Assembly (NCBI GenBank): GCA_030704615.1
Contig: CM060734.1
Coordinates: 48,254,042 to 48,318,041 of the forward strand
Reading direction: 5' to 3'
DNA length: 64,000 bases
DNA from: Takakia lepidozioides
Taxonomy: Eukaryota > Streptophyta > Takakiopsida > Takakiales > Takakiaceae
The position numbers were made by a program, and so were the translations under genes. Every line of letters starts with the position of its first letter. The first letter of the stretch is position 1. The notes beneath the pieces were generated by a model. That model ran no database searches, was not told where the DNA came from, and worked only from the letters and a program-made list of their open reading frames with translations. Below, piece after piece: positions 23,499 through 33,599 of this stretch.

Positions 23499-24099
23499 TG
23501 CCGTGATTCCTCAGCTGGGACGAGTTGAATGGAGCCATTTGAGAGAGAGAGAGAGAAAGAAAGGATTCGAGAGCAGTGGTGAGAGTGGGTTTGAAGACGA
23601 TGCAAGAGTGAAAAGAAACTGGCGATGGAGACAGGAGCCCGCAGCTAGGCGGCAAGGTGGCGGGCTAATGGAAATGTTGATATTATGGGGCCGACTAGAT
23701 GGCAGTGTGTAGTAAAGGTTTACATTTGTGACGGCGACTGCACAGCTGTGTGAGGGATAGGACGGATCAATTGCGCCGTCAATCTGTAGAGGAGTTAATA
23801 GATATGACAGGGGTGAGGGATGAGGGGGAGACGCTGAGATAGCAACCCATCGATCTCAGTCTCAATGTTAAGAACTGTGGCTTAGGTTTTCCTGAAGGAA
23901 TTTATTGACAGCTATTCTATGGCTTGGTGTGGGTTCTTTGGGGGGCCGATTCTTCGATACTAGGAAGAATTCCATGCTAGGCCTTGCGAGAGAGACGAAG
24001 AGACCGTTGGGGGGCTCTCTCTCTCTCACCGCAGCTTGCGGAGCTCCTACATCGCGCCCGACAACTCGGCAACTCTTGATTTTCAACTACTGACAGTTT

Positions 24100-24285
24100 T
24101 TGGTGGATTTTTCGGTATTTACCAGTGTTGGACTGGTATAGGGTCTGGCCGGGTATCAACTAGGGTATTAAAGAACTGACCCGGCTGATATCTACTTTTG
24201 TAATACCAGGATTAAGAACCGGAACCCCTCCTTGAAGACCTTGTCTCTCCTTGATCAAGAGTTGTTTTTTTCTCTTCAACTAAAA
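24100..24285. repeat. Dispersed (A)CCGGCTGGTATT-type repeat fragment
   Basis: Motifs GTTGGACTGGTATAGGG, CCGGGTATCAACTAGGGTATTAAAG, ACCCGGCTGATATC and TAAGAACCGG recur here. They match in style the block at 25450-25640 (ACCGGCTGGTACT, ACCGGCTGGTATTG, CCGGGCTGGTATT). Non-coding; class not assigned. Confidence 0.35.
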
Positions 24286-24295
24286 ATTTGATAGA

Positions 24296-24545
24296 CCAAC
24301 AATCAGTAGCTCAGTTGGTTAAGTGCACTGAGTGCCACCGAGACGATTCTGGTGTCAAAACCTGCTACTTGACGGGTGTGGTGTACTCTTCTCCCCCTTC
24401 CCTGGGCGGTGTCCCATTTCTCAGCCTCCATGGCGCGGTTCGTATGAAAGAGGTGATTTTCTCCTCTCACTATCAAGGGGCCTGATTTGTGAGCTATCGC
24501 TCCCAGGTGTTTCCTTTAAAGAAGAAAAAAATAAAAATAAAATGA
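24296..24545 (+). mobile_element. tRNA-derived SINE
   Basis: The 5' head carries a good A box (TAGCTCAGTTGGTTAAGTGC, 24306-24325) and a B-box-like GGTGTCAAAACC about 25 bp further on. These are the internal Pol III promoter of a tRNA ancestor. A non-coding body of about 165 bp follows, then an A-rich tail (GAAGAAAAAAATAAAAATAA) ending near 24542. No cloverleaf forms, so it is not a tRNA gene. No clean target duplication was found, which suggests an old insertion. Confidence 0.6.
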
Positions 24546-24689
24546 TGGATGAAGAAGAATTTCTCCATTGCAGATTTGGCCATGTTGAAAACTGAGACTT
24601 GGAACCAATTTTCCTAACTGATTGCACTTGGTTTGATAAAAATATGCATATGTAATGCAAAGGGCTTTTGCAACATTTTCTTAAATGTT

Positions 24690-25055
24690 TTTTGTTTTGT
24701 TTTGTTTTGTTTGTAGCGTCGTTGAGATCTCCCAAACCGCGGGGCCCCAACGTGGGTGCTTGGTGCCGTTGGAAAGCCCTCGATGAGGAGGGGTGCACCG
24801 GCTTGGTCTCATGATTTTTGGACCCGCGGTGAGGGAGATGTGGAATTTTGAGTACTTTGGGTTGCTGGAAATTCGGGAAAAATAGCAAAGTGGGCTTTCA
24901 TGGAGCAGTGATTGGCCCTTCATGTCCGGGGAGATTTGGAATTTCAAGTACTTTTGGTCGCTGGAAATTGGCAAAAAATAGCAAAGTGGACATATCAATA
25001 TATGAAGCCTCGATTGCAAAAATAGCAAAGTGGGCTTTGGTGGAACAATGACGTG
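24690..25055 (-). repeat. CAAAA-tailed SINE-like repeat, copy 3 (with partial duplication)
   Basis: An inverted copy of the 10.2-kb element. On the plus strand it starts with (TTTTG)n at 24690-24712, which is the tail of the minus-strand element. The shared blocks follow in reverse: GTTGAGATCTCCCAAACCGC, GGTGCTTGGTGCCGTTGG, AAAGCCCTCGATGAGG, GGTCTCATGATTTTTGG, then GCAAAGTGGGC. The 5' part of the element is repeated again at 24917-25050. Confidence 0.65.
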
Positions 25056-25059
25056 GACA

Positions 25060-25385
25060 TCTCCCAAACTGTAAGGTGTCTGGATGCATAGGGGATTGCA
25101 CTTGGACTTAAGATGACATTAGACACTGGAGGTTGCACTTGGGCCTCTACACATATAGGAGACGCACTTGGATACATAGGAGATTGCACTTGGGCTTAGA
25201 TGGGCCTCGACATATGAGACACATGGGAAATTGCACTTGGTCTTAGATTTCACTGCAGGCTACCCTAGAGGTCGTACTTGGGCCTCGACATACGAGACGC
25301 TCTTGGATACATAGGGGATTGCACTTGGACTTAGCTAATGACACTTGACACTTGACACTTGGGCCAACGCCACATGCTACCCTAG
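25060..25385. repeat. Diverged tandem repeats (CACTTGG / ATAGGAGA type)
   Basis: Phrases GGATACATAGGAGATTGCAC, TTGGGCCTCGACATA, GAGACGCACTTGG and GCTACCCTAG recur in shifting order, giving units of about 60-130 bp. The same family occupies 26765-27430. Non-coding. Confidence 0.6.
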
Positions 25386-25439
25386 TACTTATAAATTGGC
25401 CCCATATTCATGCTACCACTTTAAGTTTAAATCAAATTA

Positions 25440-26130
25440 AATTATTTATACAGGGGTTGGTAACCGGCTGGTACTACAATTGGAATACCATAATTTGGTT
25501 GATAACCGTCGGCAAATCCAAAATCTATTGAGAACCGACGGATATTAAAATTTTGTGAGTATTATGATACTATGGAACCGGCTGGTATTGAAAAGTGAAA
25601 ATATTTCAATACACGGACCGGGCTGGTATTAAAAAAAAGTCATTTACCCCCATAATTCCTGTGTACAAGTAGCTGACCCATTTTTCTAGGTCGAAACCTG
25701 GCGATTTTTTGCCCCGGAAAAAAAAAAGCTGGTCATTGTCCTTGTTAATCATGAAAGAATATTTTTTAGCACAACAGGGTAGATCTCCTATGCATTGGCT
25801 TGTGGGTCTGCGGTTCAAACCAATGTTGGGCGGTTATTCAAATTTCTCTCTAATTCCCGACGGTTACCTATCCGGTTATATATATATATATATATATATA
25901 TGATCGGCGGAGGTCAGGCATTCAAATAACCAAGCAAAGACCATTTTAAAGAACCACCCAATACCCGCGGTTATCTGATGGTTATTTGAGGTTTTTGCAA
26001 GTAACTGCAACCGCATGTTATATCTAGCCATAAAAAATTTAATAACCGCAACCGCAAGTTAATAGTTTCCTAAAATTTGAAGCAACCGGAACCGCCCGGT
26101 TGTGAGAAAAATCAAATAACCGCCCAACAC
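25440..26130. repeat. Interspersed ACCGGCTGGTATT and AACCGC repeats with (TA)n
   Basis: The first half repeats ACCGGCTGGTAT-type phrases (25450-25640). A (TA)n microsatellite lies at about 25876-25901. The second half repeats GGTTATTTG, ACCGCAACCGCA and AATAACCGC phrases (25950-26130). Such motif-rich, AT-interrupted sequence is typical of old non-autonomous DNA transposons, but no terminal repeats were defined. No gene. Confidence 0.35.
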
Positions 26131-26261
26131 TCGTTCAAACCCCCGTGTGCTGTTTGCCTTTGAGCCGGGCTCTGCCCCTGGTTGCGTTCATTGCAAAGGA
26201 AGGGGGTTAGTTGGGGCTGGTGTTTACTTGGAAAACAAAATCAATATATGAAGCGAGACGT

Positions 26262-26490
26262 TTGTTTGTTTGTTTGTTTTGTTTTGTTTTGTAGCGTTGA
26301 GATGTCCCAAACCGCGAGGCCCTAGCCCTGGTGCTTGGTACCGTTGGAAAGCCCTCGACGAGGAGGGGCGCACGGGCTTGGTCTCACGATTTTTGGACTT
26401 GCGGTTTGGGAGATATGGAATTCCAAGTACTTTTGGTCGCTGGAAATTCACGAAAAATAGCAAAAATGGCAAAGTGGGCATTCCCGGGAC
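26262..26490 (-). repeat. CAAAA-tailed SINE-like repeat, copy 4
   Basis: The best-preserved inverted copy. The plus strand begins GTTTGTTTGTTTGTTTTG, then GTTTTGTTTTGTAGCG (the tail in reverse). The blocks GGTGCTTGGTACCGTTGG, AAAGCCCTCGACGAGG, GGTCTCACGATTTTTGGAC, GGTTTGGGAGATATGGAATT and CAAGTACTTTTGGTCGCTGG follow. It agrees closely with the 10.2- and 24.7-kb copies over about 200 bp. Confidence 0.7.
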
Positions 26491-26559
26491 AATGGTTGGA
26501 GCCTCGAGGGGAGAGATATCAAGGGAAAGGTCTCTGATTCAAATCTGGTCGTAGGCTCT

Positions 26560-26770
26560 CTGGGGAAAAAAAAAAATGATCAGATATGGCTTGCTTCATA
26601 AGTATGACGCCTCCCTAAGGGAGCGTAACTTATGGTGTCACTTGACCCCAAAGGACTACTGCCTTCTAGCAGGAAGGTGGACACCTTCATGACACACTAG
26701 ACGGTGGTTTGAACCCACAACCACATCCAACATGCTATGTGCCCATTACCAGTGGGTGGCTTGCTTCATA
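26560..26770 (-). mobile_element. tRNA-related SINE (GGAAGGTGGACAC family), copy 1
   Basis: On the minus strand an A-box-like CTGGTAATGGGCACATAGC and a B box GTGGGTTCAAACCACC lie at tRNA-like spacing near 26760-26710. A body with GTCCACCTTCC and GGAAGGCAGTAG follows. The body block recurs at 35315-35345, which supports a repeat family. A poly-A run on the plus strand lies at 26566-26575. The tail is not convincing in the expected orientation. Confidence 0.45.
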
Positions 26771-27430
26771 TACTGATGCACTTGGACTTAGATGACATTG
26801 GACACTTGCACCAATGGCATAGCCTATCCTGGAGGTCATACTTGGGCCTAGACATAGGAGACGCACTTGAATGCATAAGAGATTGCACTTGGGCTTACAT
26901 GACCTTGGAGACTTGAGCCAACGGCACAAGCTACCCTAGGAAAATTCGTGAAAAATAGCAAAGTGGGCTTTCCCGGGAGCCTCGACGGGAGATATATCAA
27001 TAATGAATGGATATATTACTACTCAATAAATTAATGGAAAATATTAAAAAAAGGCCTTGACATGGGAGACGTACTTGGATACATAGGAGATGCACTTGGA
27101 TCATAAATAGAAGATTGCAGTTGGGCTTAAATGGGCCTCGACATAGGAGACGCACTTGGATACGTAGGAAATGCACATGGACGTAGATTTCAATTCTTCA
27201 CACATGGGCCAACGGCATAGGCTACACTAGAGGTCGCACTTGGGCCTCGACATAGGAGACGCATTGGGATACATAAGAAATTGCACTTGGTCTTTGATTT
27301 CAAGTCTTCATACATGGGCCAAAGGCACATGCTACCCTGTCGCACTTGGGCCTCAACATAGGAGACGCGCTCGGATACATAGAAGATCTTACACTTGGAC
27401 AATTGGGCCAACGGCACATGCTACCCTAGT
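26765..27430. repeat. Tandem repeat block (CACTTGG / ATAGGAGACGCA type)
   Basis: At least four units of roughly 110-170 bp. Each contains CACTTGG, ACTTAGAT, GGCCAACGGCA, GGCTACCCTAGAGGTCG, TTGGGCCTCGACATAGG and AGACGCACTTGGATACAT in similar order. A short piece of the CAAAA-tailed family (AATAGCAAAGTGGGC) lies inside at 26955-26970. Non-coding, satellite-like, related to 25060-25385. Confidence 0.65.
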
Positions 27431-28234
27431 ATTTATAAAAAGAAGGGTCACTTGGTACTCAGATTGGCTCGTAATTTAAAGGTGAAGTTTCTGATGAATC
27501 CCGGGAGAGTACCATCAGAGGGCACGAGTGCATTAAGTTCTTACCTCATTCATACTATCTTCCCTGTATTTCAGCCCATAATCTCTTGATGCATCTCATA
27601 CATGGACCAACAGCTGGTGTTTAGTGGATAATGAAGGCCAGTCAAAAGTTGTTCCATACGAGGACTGAATTTCAATGGTCTAATTTCAAAGTATACCGTA
27701 TGTGCCCACAGTAGGGTTCTAATCTTGTCAAAGACACTTGATAGGTGGGCCCATTCTAGGAACACCAGACAGTCACTTTAAGGTGCACTTGGATTAGAGG
27801 TGAATGCAGCACTGGGTGCCAGGCAAGCACCTCTGATGGGAAAAGTTGTGCATTCAACTTAGTTGAACTGAGGACTTCATATCTTTATGGACACCTGTGG
27901 AGGATGATGCTGTGGTGAAGGAACTGAGTCATTGAAGGCCCTGAAATTGCTATCCAAGTCATCTTCGAAATGTGTCCACATTCCACAGCCCCCTTCTCAA
28001 GGTCCATTTCAGTCAGATGCGCATTTATGAGAATGATAGAGATTCAGGATAGAAGATTTATCGACCATACTTTGGACAACTGTGGAAAGTTGAGCACATA
28101 TGCCTTTGCTATTGTTTGGCAGTACTCATTATATGCTTTCCTCTTATTATCTCCTGGTGGACTGAGGCTCTTAGACCACACTTGGCAGGTAATGAGTTGG
28201 GAGCCAATTTGGATCATAAACAACCCATTCTCTG
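27431..28234. other. Intergenic stretch downstream of the FAD oxidoreductase gene
   Basis: No gene recognised. It includes the 3' flank of the minus-strand oxidoreductase gene. ORFs here are short and show no family motif. Confidence 0.4.
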
Positions 28235-31200
28235 TTAACAAGGCTGAAGTGAGGCAAATTGATTCAGCTCTGGAGGAATAACTCCATCTGCCTGGGAAAC
28301 TATGGCCTGTGCAAGAATCTCACCTAGCCAGGCATGATAGATAAGTCCTCTTGAACCAAGCCCTCCCAGCAACCACCAATGAGTATCGGACTTCAATGGC
28401 AGCTTTAAACTGTCAATGCAACCTGCCAGCGGCAAGGCACCTAGCGTAGTGCGTGGTGGCATTGCGCGCACACCTGCATGCAAGCTGGACACCTGCCACT
28501 GCGTGATGGGTGGATAGAATGCTGCTGCCTTTGGCAAGAGCTCGTCATGAACTGCACATGCCTCGTCTGCTGAAATTTGCACACCTGTGTCATCACAACC
28601 CCACTGCTTGGTGGCCCCCAGCACCAGCCTTCGTGGCCCCTGCACTGCTAGCCATGTACTGGATAGCAGACTCGGTGCCTCTGCTCCATACTCTCTGACA
28701 TCCAGCCCAAAAAATTCCATGTAAGGTTGCATGAATGTGACCAGTTTTGAGTTTTGTCAAACATATCCAGCACCAACTGATATTATCAAATCATACAAAG
28801 GTGAATGCTTGGCAAGGTAAGGAAATCTGCACATACTCGAAGGGTTCCGGCAGATTGAGGTGTGCCACAATGCCACGGCACATGGACAAAGGGAGCTTGC
28901 CTGCCAGCTCAGGAAGCGTCGTGGCCTTTGCTCCCATGCAAACCACCACAGCTTCGTACATGCCTATATACACAAACAACATGTTACTCAGAAACGCCTC
29001 TGGACACTTCCTCCTCTCTCCAGACAAATGATGGCCACCAAACTGTTTCACCAGCCATGTTCCACAGTTGCAAAGATAGGTGGCTCAGAAGCTAACCAAG
29101 CTAGAAATAGAAACAACCTCAGGCTCTAAAGTACTTTGCTCTGGACAGCAAAAGTGCACTGGACAATGCAACATCCTTATAAGTATCGACATATCTCCAC
29201 GCTTACATTTAAAGGTAGCCAAAAAAGAAGTACTGAGAAGATCTGATCTGTGGATAGAGGGATTTTCAGAAGAGAAACTAGAAACAAACAGCAAAGAAAA
29301 GAAAAACAGAGACAAATAAATGACGAAAGGAAGAAAAAGAAGCAAGTACAAATTTATACACAGATACAAACAAAACAACAAATGCAGATTCATGACAGCA
29401 AAAGTGCAGGACATAGCAAATACACTTACACACTGAAGGGATTAAGGGTCCAATAACCACCCAGCTCAAGACAAGAATATCACCAATGTTTAACAAAGAA
29501 TTGAGCAAATTTGCAGAAGGTCACTTCAAGCAACCTCTCTGTAGGCAGCAAATGACTTTCATGCTCGAAGATTTGTTTTTCCCCAAATGATACAAAATCC
29601 TTGCCTGAGAGTTCTGAGAGGGAGGCAATGTGTTGATTCAACAGTAAAGCACGAGTGCCAGGGCTCCCGCTGCTTGATGCATCACTTGCAAAGGATTGGC
29701 ATGCCATCCACAAAGCCTGCAAATACATTGCAGAAGGCTTTGTCAAAATCCCATGTCCAGTACTGTGCAGATCTGACCACTGCACTTGAGAAGGCACTGC
29801 CTTGGATTAGGATCCTTCAACCACTCTACTAAGGTCTAGCCTGAAAAGAAACAGAAAACAAAAGAGAATTGGTTGACCTGAAGGTAATGTTGAGGGTGAA
29901 GATTGAGGCCATGTGGCATGAACAAGGCAAGCCCGTCATCTGGTAAAACAAGGCCCGGGACCAGAGCCCTTGCTGCTTTGCCCTCCATGGATATTATACC
30001 TGCCTCTCTTGCTCCATCGTCTGCATTCTGCTTCAGATGCATGACTTCAACCTTTGTATTCACCTCTCTTCAAATGTATGTTTGTGAAGAAGAATTGTTT
30101 TGAAAAACTTGCACAAGGCAGCTCTGCCTGCCAGGATGAGAATCCTCAAGCTAAACAATTAGCTTCAGTTACTCCAAAACAAATAGCTTACCTGTACCCT
30201 CTTGTATTCAGTTTTATGCTTATGAACCAGAGCTGGCCTTAAAATGCCACTGCAAACCACAGTCAAGAGTCAAGAGGAGAAAAGCTTTAAAGACAAGTGC
30301 CATCTCAGCTGAATCTGAAACTCTTTGTGTGAAAACATCTAATAATCTTGTTAGGAGAGACAGAAGAGACATGTGGTCACCATGATAATACACAGCAGAC
30401 AGTATTAATCTCCTAGAGGAAGAGAAACTTGCAGTCTCACCACTGTAGCAACCAGCATGATCAAAAGGAATAACCGGTTCCAGGCAATGGTGGCAGCAAG
30501 CCATCTGAAGGACGAATTGTAAGTTCAATGTTCATCAAACCAACCGTCTCCAAGCAATAGGCTCAGTGAGGTGCTGTGCAGAAGCCCTGGCATTTGCTGT
30601 TTCCGCAACAGCTAGTAACTTCAAAGCAGCTGTCCAGCCTTCAGCCCCCTTCCACAGCAGTTTGCCTGCCCACAATGCCAGTGATTCCCTCTCAGCTACT
30701 CAACTCCGATGAACTCGGGCTTCTGGTGCGTCTTGGTATAGTTGCCTTTGAGACAAAACAACTTACAAACTATCCATGAGACGCACACAAAAGCCCGGGC
30801 AGCAGCAACCATTGTCACTCTATGCAGGTTTGATTGATAACCAAGCTCAAACCTTCGACAAAGGCATGAATAGAGACCTTTGGGAGAGTATGGGTGCAGC
30901 AGACCTCCCGACACACCAGAAGCCCCTCCGCCAATACCAGCTTCGTCATAGACCTCCACGCACACAGGGCCTGAGCTGCATGTGTGCTGCATGAAGTAGA
31001 CAGCATTTACCATCCGATCACCTCTCCTCTTCTGACATCACTTAACAATGCACGTTCGTACTCCTTTCAAGCTCATGCCGTACTGCTACTGATGAGCAAC
31101 CCTCATTAGAGAAGTAATTTACAAGAGAGCAATGCACCTGGAGAAGATGCCATGCAACTGACATCCCAGCAAATCCTGCACCAAGAACTGCGAATCTGCA

Positions 31201-31368
31201 GCACATAACCACATGGGGCTTTAATGCACGCTTGCTTGCACTTGCAATTCCTCACACGTAAAGATCTCTTCCTCTACATCCACCCAATACTCACCCGACA
31301 TCCTCCCCAGTGGTTAGTGAAAATCTATCGACAATAGGGCCTGCCTCGTAGGATAGAGAGAGTGCCAT
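28235..31368 (-). CDS. FAD-dependent oxidoreductase, DAO / MnmC-C-like family
   Basis: Nine exons on the minus strand join into one open frame of about 430 codons: 31368-31295, 31195-31138, 30986-30878, 30665-30545, 30249-30192, 30051-29878, 29716-29605, 28963-28833, 28690-28235. The dinucleotide-binding motif G-A-G-F-A-G (residues about 30-35) opens the FAD fold. It is followed by V-E-V-Y-D-E and G-G-G-A-S-G-V-S-G-G (about 63-72). Conserved family blocks follow: S-P-K-G-K-L-L-W-K-G across an exon junction, R-R-G-I-L-R-P-A, V-V-V-C-M-G-A-K-A and R-A-M-P-P. The family oxidises amine substrates with FAD and is related to the C-terminal oxidase of bacterial MnmC (tRNA wobble-uridine modification). 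The plant substrate is not known to me. The start is the first ATG after an in-frame stop, with no obvious transit peptide. Intron 7 starts with GC. The exon 8/9 junction (28833/28690) and the start of exon 6 have alternatives. Confidence 0.9.
28964..29604 (-). other. GC-AG intron in the FAD oxidoreductase gene
   Basis: The conserved frame requires exon 7 to end at CTCTCAG (29605) followed by GCAAGG, and exon 8 to begin after TATATAG at 28964. Both sides are phase 1 and join as E-L-S-G-M-Y-E-A. Nearby GT sites (for example TTTTGTATCA) are phase 0 and would break the frame. AG|GCAAG is the usual context of GC-AG introns. Confidence 0.7.
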
Positions 31369-31789
31369 GGCTCATCACAGCACCTGCGGGTGTTTGGTGC
31401 ACTGATGCATGCCGTTGAAACGTCCAGACAGCGAGGCTGCGCTTGATGAATCACACTCGATACTGCTGGAAAACCTCCTCCTGACATTGCCACAACCTAG
31501 ACAGCAGTATATTGCGTTACGTTGATTCTGGTAGATTGCGAGGGTGATCAGTGCGGCATTGAGTGGCGCGCATGCAATGGTGCGCTGCCTGTTTTAAAGC
31601 GCGGGCACGCCTTCTCATAAGCTCGACCGGTTCGACTTTTAACTGAGAGTATCAAAACCCTCCATTGTGCATCAGTTTTATTGCCTCAAAACAGACGACG
31701 ACCTCTTATTCAAAGGGAATTCTCTTCTTCGCTCCCTCACCTCTCTCTTACACGCACTTACAGGTATTGATTGGGGTTGCTGTGACGAT
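31369..31789. promoter_or_regulatory. Shared intergenic region of a divergent gene pair
   Basis: The start codons of the minus-strand oxidoreductase (31368) and the plus-strand thylakoid-type protein (31790) are 421 bp apart and face away from each other. Both 5' UTRs and both core promoters must lie in or near this segment. It includes a GC-richer stretch (GGCGCGCATG, GCGCGGGCACGCC at about 31564-31613). No clear TATA box was found on either strand, which fits broadly expressed divergent promoters. Confidence 0.5.
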
Positions 31790-33415
31790 ATGGCCATGTG
31801 TGTGTCAGCTTACACGCTGAACAGTAGCTGGAAATTAAGCGCAAGCGTGCAGCTGGGGGTTCGGAGGCCTTGCGTTTCGGCACGCTGTGTGCAGCCAGAA
31901 GAAAGTTCTCACCGGTGAGTCCGCGAAGACCTGGATTACTGATGCAATGTTTATCCCTGGGAATAGGAAAGCCCCAAACAGATTCAAGCTTGGCAGGATC
32001 AGGAAGCAAGCCACCCATCTCTCTCATCTCCCTCACATTCATCTCATCGTCTAGTTGGTGTACCATAGTTGTTGGCCAGTGCAAATCACCCACCTGCTCC
32101 AGCAGTTGGAAAGTTGCTCTAACTAGGCACGCGCATGTGGATGGCAGCGAGCTTGAAACGCCCATTCCCTTTCCGCTCTGCCTTAACACAGTCGGCAGGT
32201 GACAGTGTGTAGAAAGGATTCCTTTGCGATGACAAATCACAGCTTCAACCCATCCGCGAAGTTTTGCTTGAGCTCCTCCAATCTCGCTGCACAGCAGTAG
32301 TCTAAATTGTGGATGATCTGTGCCCAATTCGTGGAATTGTTCAGTGAATTGCATCTGTTAGGCTACCACCCATAGCAAATCCTTCTTTGAAGCGACTGCC
32401 TTTCTACCACTTTTAATACAGTACCCATCAGCTGCAAGCACTAAAATGCGCATGTGCAACAGATGCATGAAGACTCAGTGAGCATGAGTGTATTACTTAC
32501 TCAAAAATATTCTGCATGCTCTCCCTCTGATAGACATGTTTCACTAACGAAGCTATGTTTTTTATTCTGGTGAACCGTGAAGTGTGATGTGCTGTTCTTT
32601 CTCCATCATTCCAACCACCCCTCTCTCTCTCTCTCTCTCTCCCCCCCCCCCCCCCTCTCCGTCCCTGGGTAATTGAAGTTGTTAATGACGCATTCATGGT
32701 CAATCATATCCTTGGACACACATGATAAGTAGATCTCGTAGCTTCTTCTCGAAGCTGGGGCTGGCTAGTCCTTTGGAGCAAGTCTGCAGAGATGGTTAAT
32801 TGTCCACCTACTCAACTGGGTCATGTGCAGTGAGGGCAAAGAGTGCACAGGATTGGCCGCAACAAAATGGGACTCGCAGATATTAGCCAAGATGGCAGTG
32901 GCAGCATTTGCTGCAGGAGTTTTGGTCATGACCCCCACAGAAGATGCCATGGCAGCCAAAAGTGGTGGTCGAGTGGGAGGTCAAGCATTCCGGTCTTCTC
33001 CTCCTCCTAGAGCAGCACCGAGAACTGACAATTCAAGGTGTGTCCTGATCTCTCACACTTATTCATTCTTCAAGGTTGATCTCCAGAGGATTGAGTGCTT
33101 ATTATTTTGTGTGGATGGCTCTGGTGTAAACCAGAATCCTTTTGAAGTGCCTATGTTTTTGTGTGCAGGTCAAGCAGAACAAATATCTATGTAAATCCTC
33201 CTTCAATTGCCCCACCTATTTACGGTGGTTATCCTGGCTATGGAAGCCCTTTCTTTGGTGGCTGGAGTCCCTTCTCATATTACACTCCTGGACCAAGTGT
33301 TGTGGTTGGTGGGGGTGGGGGTTTTGGTCTGTTTTTCTTCTTGGTGTTTATTGCCTTGAGTTTTGGTGCAGTCAATCTCTTCCGAAGACGAGACAATGAT
33401 GACCCTTATGATTAA
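31790..33415 (+). CDS. Plastid (thylakoid-type) membrane protein with KSGGRVGG motif
   Basis: Three exons (31790-31914, 32831-33037, 33169-33415) join in phase 2 at both junctions and encode 192 residues. Donors are GTGAGT and GTGTGT; acceptors are GTGCAG. Residues 1-42 are rich in S, A and R and short of acidic residues, like a chloroplast transit peptide. A hydrophobic stretch (63-75) followed by D-A-M-A-A resembles a thylakoid lumen signal with an A-x-A cleavage site. The mature part starts K-S-G-G-R-V-G-G (85-92). It continues with an R-x-N-I-Y-V-N-P-P block, a G/Y/P/F-rich middle and one membrane segment (163-182), and ends R-R-R-D-N-D-D-P-Y-D. It resembles small conserved plant plastid proteins, possibly DUF1517-related, with no function I can name. 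A polyadenylation signal AATAAA is at 33585-33590. Confidence 0.85.
32618..32656 (+). repeat. (CT)n / poly-C microsatellite in intron 1
   Basis: A run of CTCTCT repeats followed by about 16 Cs lies in the first intron of the thylakoid-type protein gene, about 170 bp before its acceptor site. Confidence 0.85.
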
Positions 33416-33584
33416 AACAGGTGTTACACCGTAGCTAGACTCAAGGATATTGTTCCTCCAGTGTTATATTGCAGTAGTTTTTTGGTAACGCCTTTGTTTG
33501 AATGTCTTGGGGTAGAGTGGATCTACTCCTGAATGTTCTTGACTACTACTTGAATCGTTTGCTTAACATGGTTGTTTTCCATTG

Positions 33585-33590
33585 AATAAA
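33585..33590 (+). terminator. Polyadenylation signal AATAAA
   Basis: AATAAA lies 170 bp after the stop codon of the thylakoid-type protein gene in GT- and T-rich 3' sequence (GTATTGTGAAG follows). This position is usual for a plant near-upstream element. Assignment is by position and motif only. Confidence 0.55.
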
Positions 33591-33599
33591 AGTATTGTG

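Larger units (their letters stand above)
16430..23700 (-). mobile_element. L1-type LINE, near full length but inactive
   Basis: A non-LTR retrotransposon read on the minus strand. ORF1 (gag-like) lies at about 23498-21600, ORF2 at about 21220-16790 (endonuclease, RT, zf-RVT region), then a 3' UTR and an A-rich tail. The tail appears on the plus strand as T-rich sequence with TTTTC and TTTA repeats at 16430-16500. Every ORF is interrupted, so the copy cannot move by itself. The 5' end is not exactly defined: a GA-rich leader with (GA)n lies at 23540-23560 and unrelated repeat sequence follows above 23.9 kb. No target duplication was found. Confidence 0.85.

Noticed and set aside
21276-23712. 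Plus-strand ORFs opposite the minus-strand LINE
   Set aside because: They have no motifs and lie fully antisense to recognised LINE ORF1 and ORF2 sequence.
31758-32354. 198-codon minus-strand ORF
   Set aside because: It overlaps the transit-peptide exon and first intron of the plus-strand gene, shows no motif and has no conserved context.
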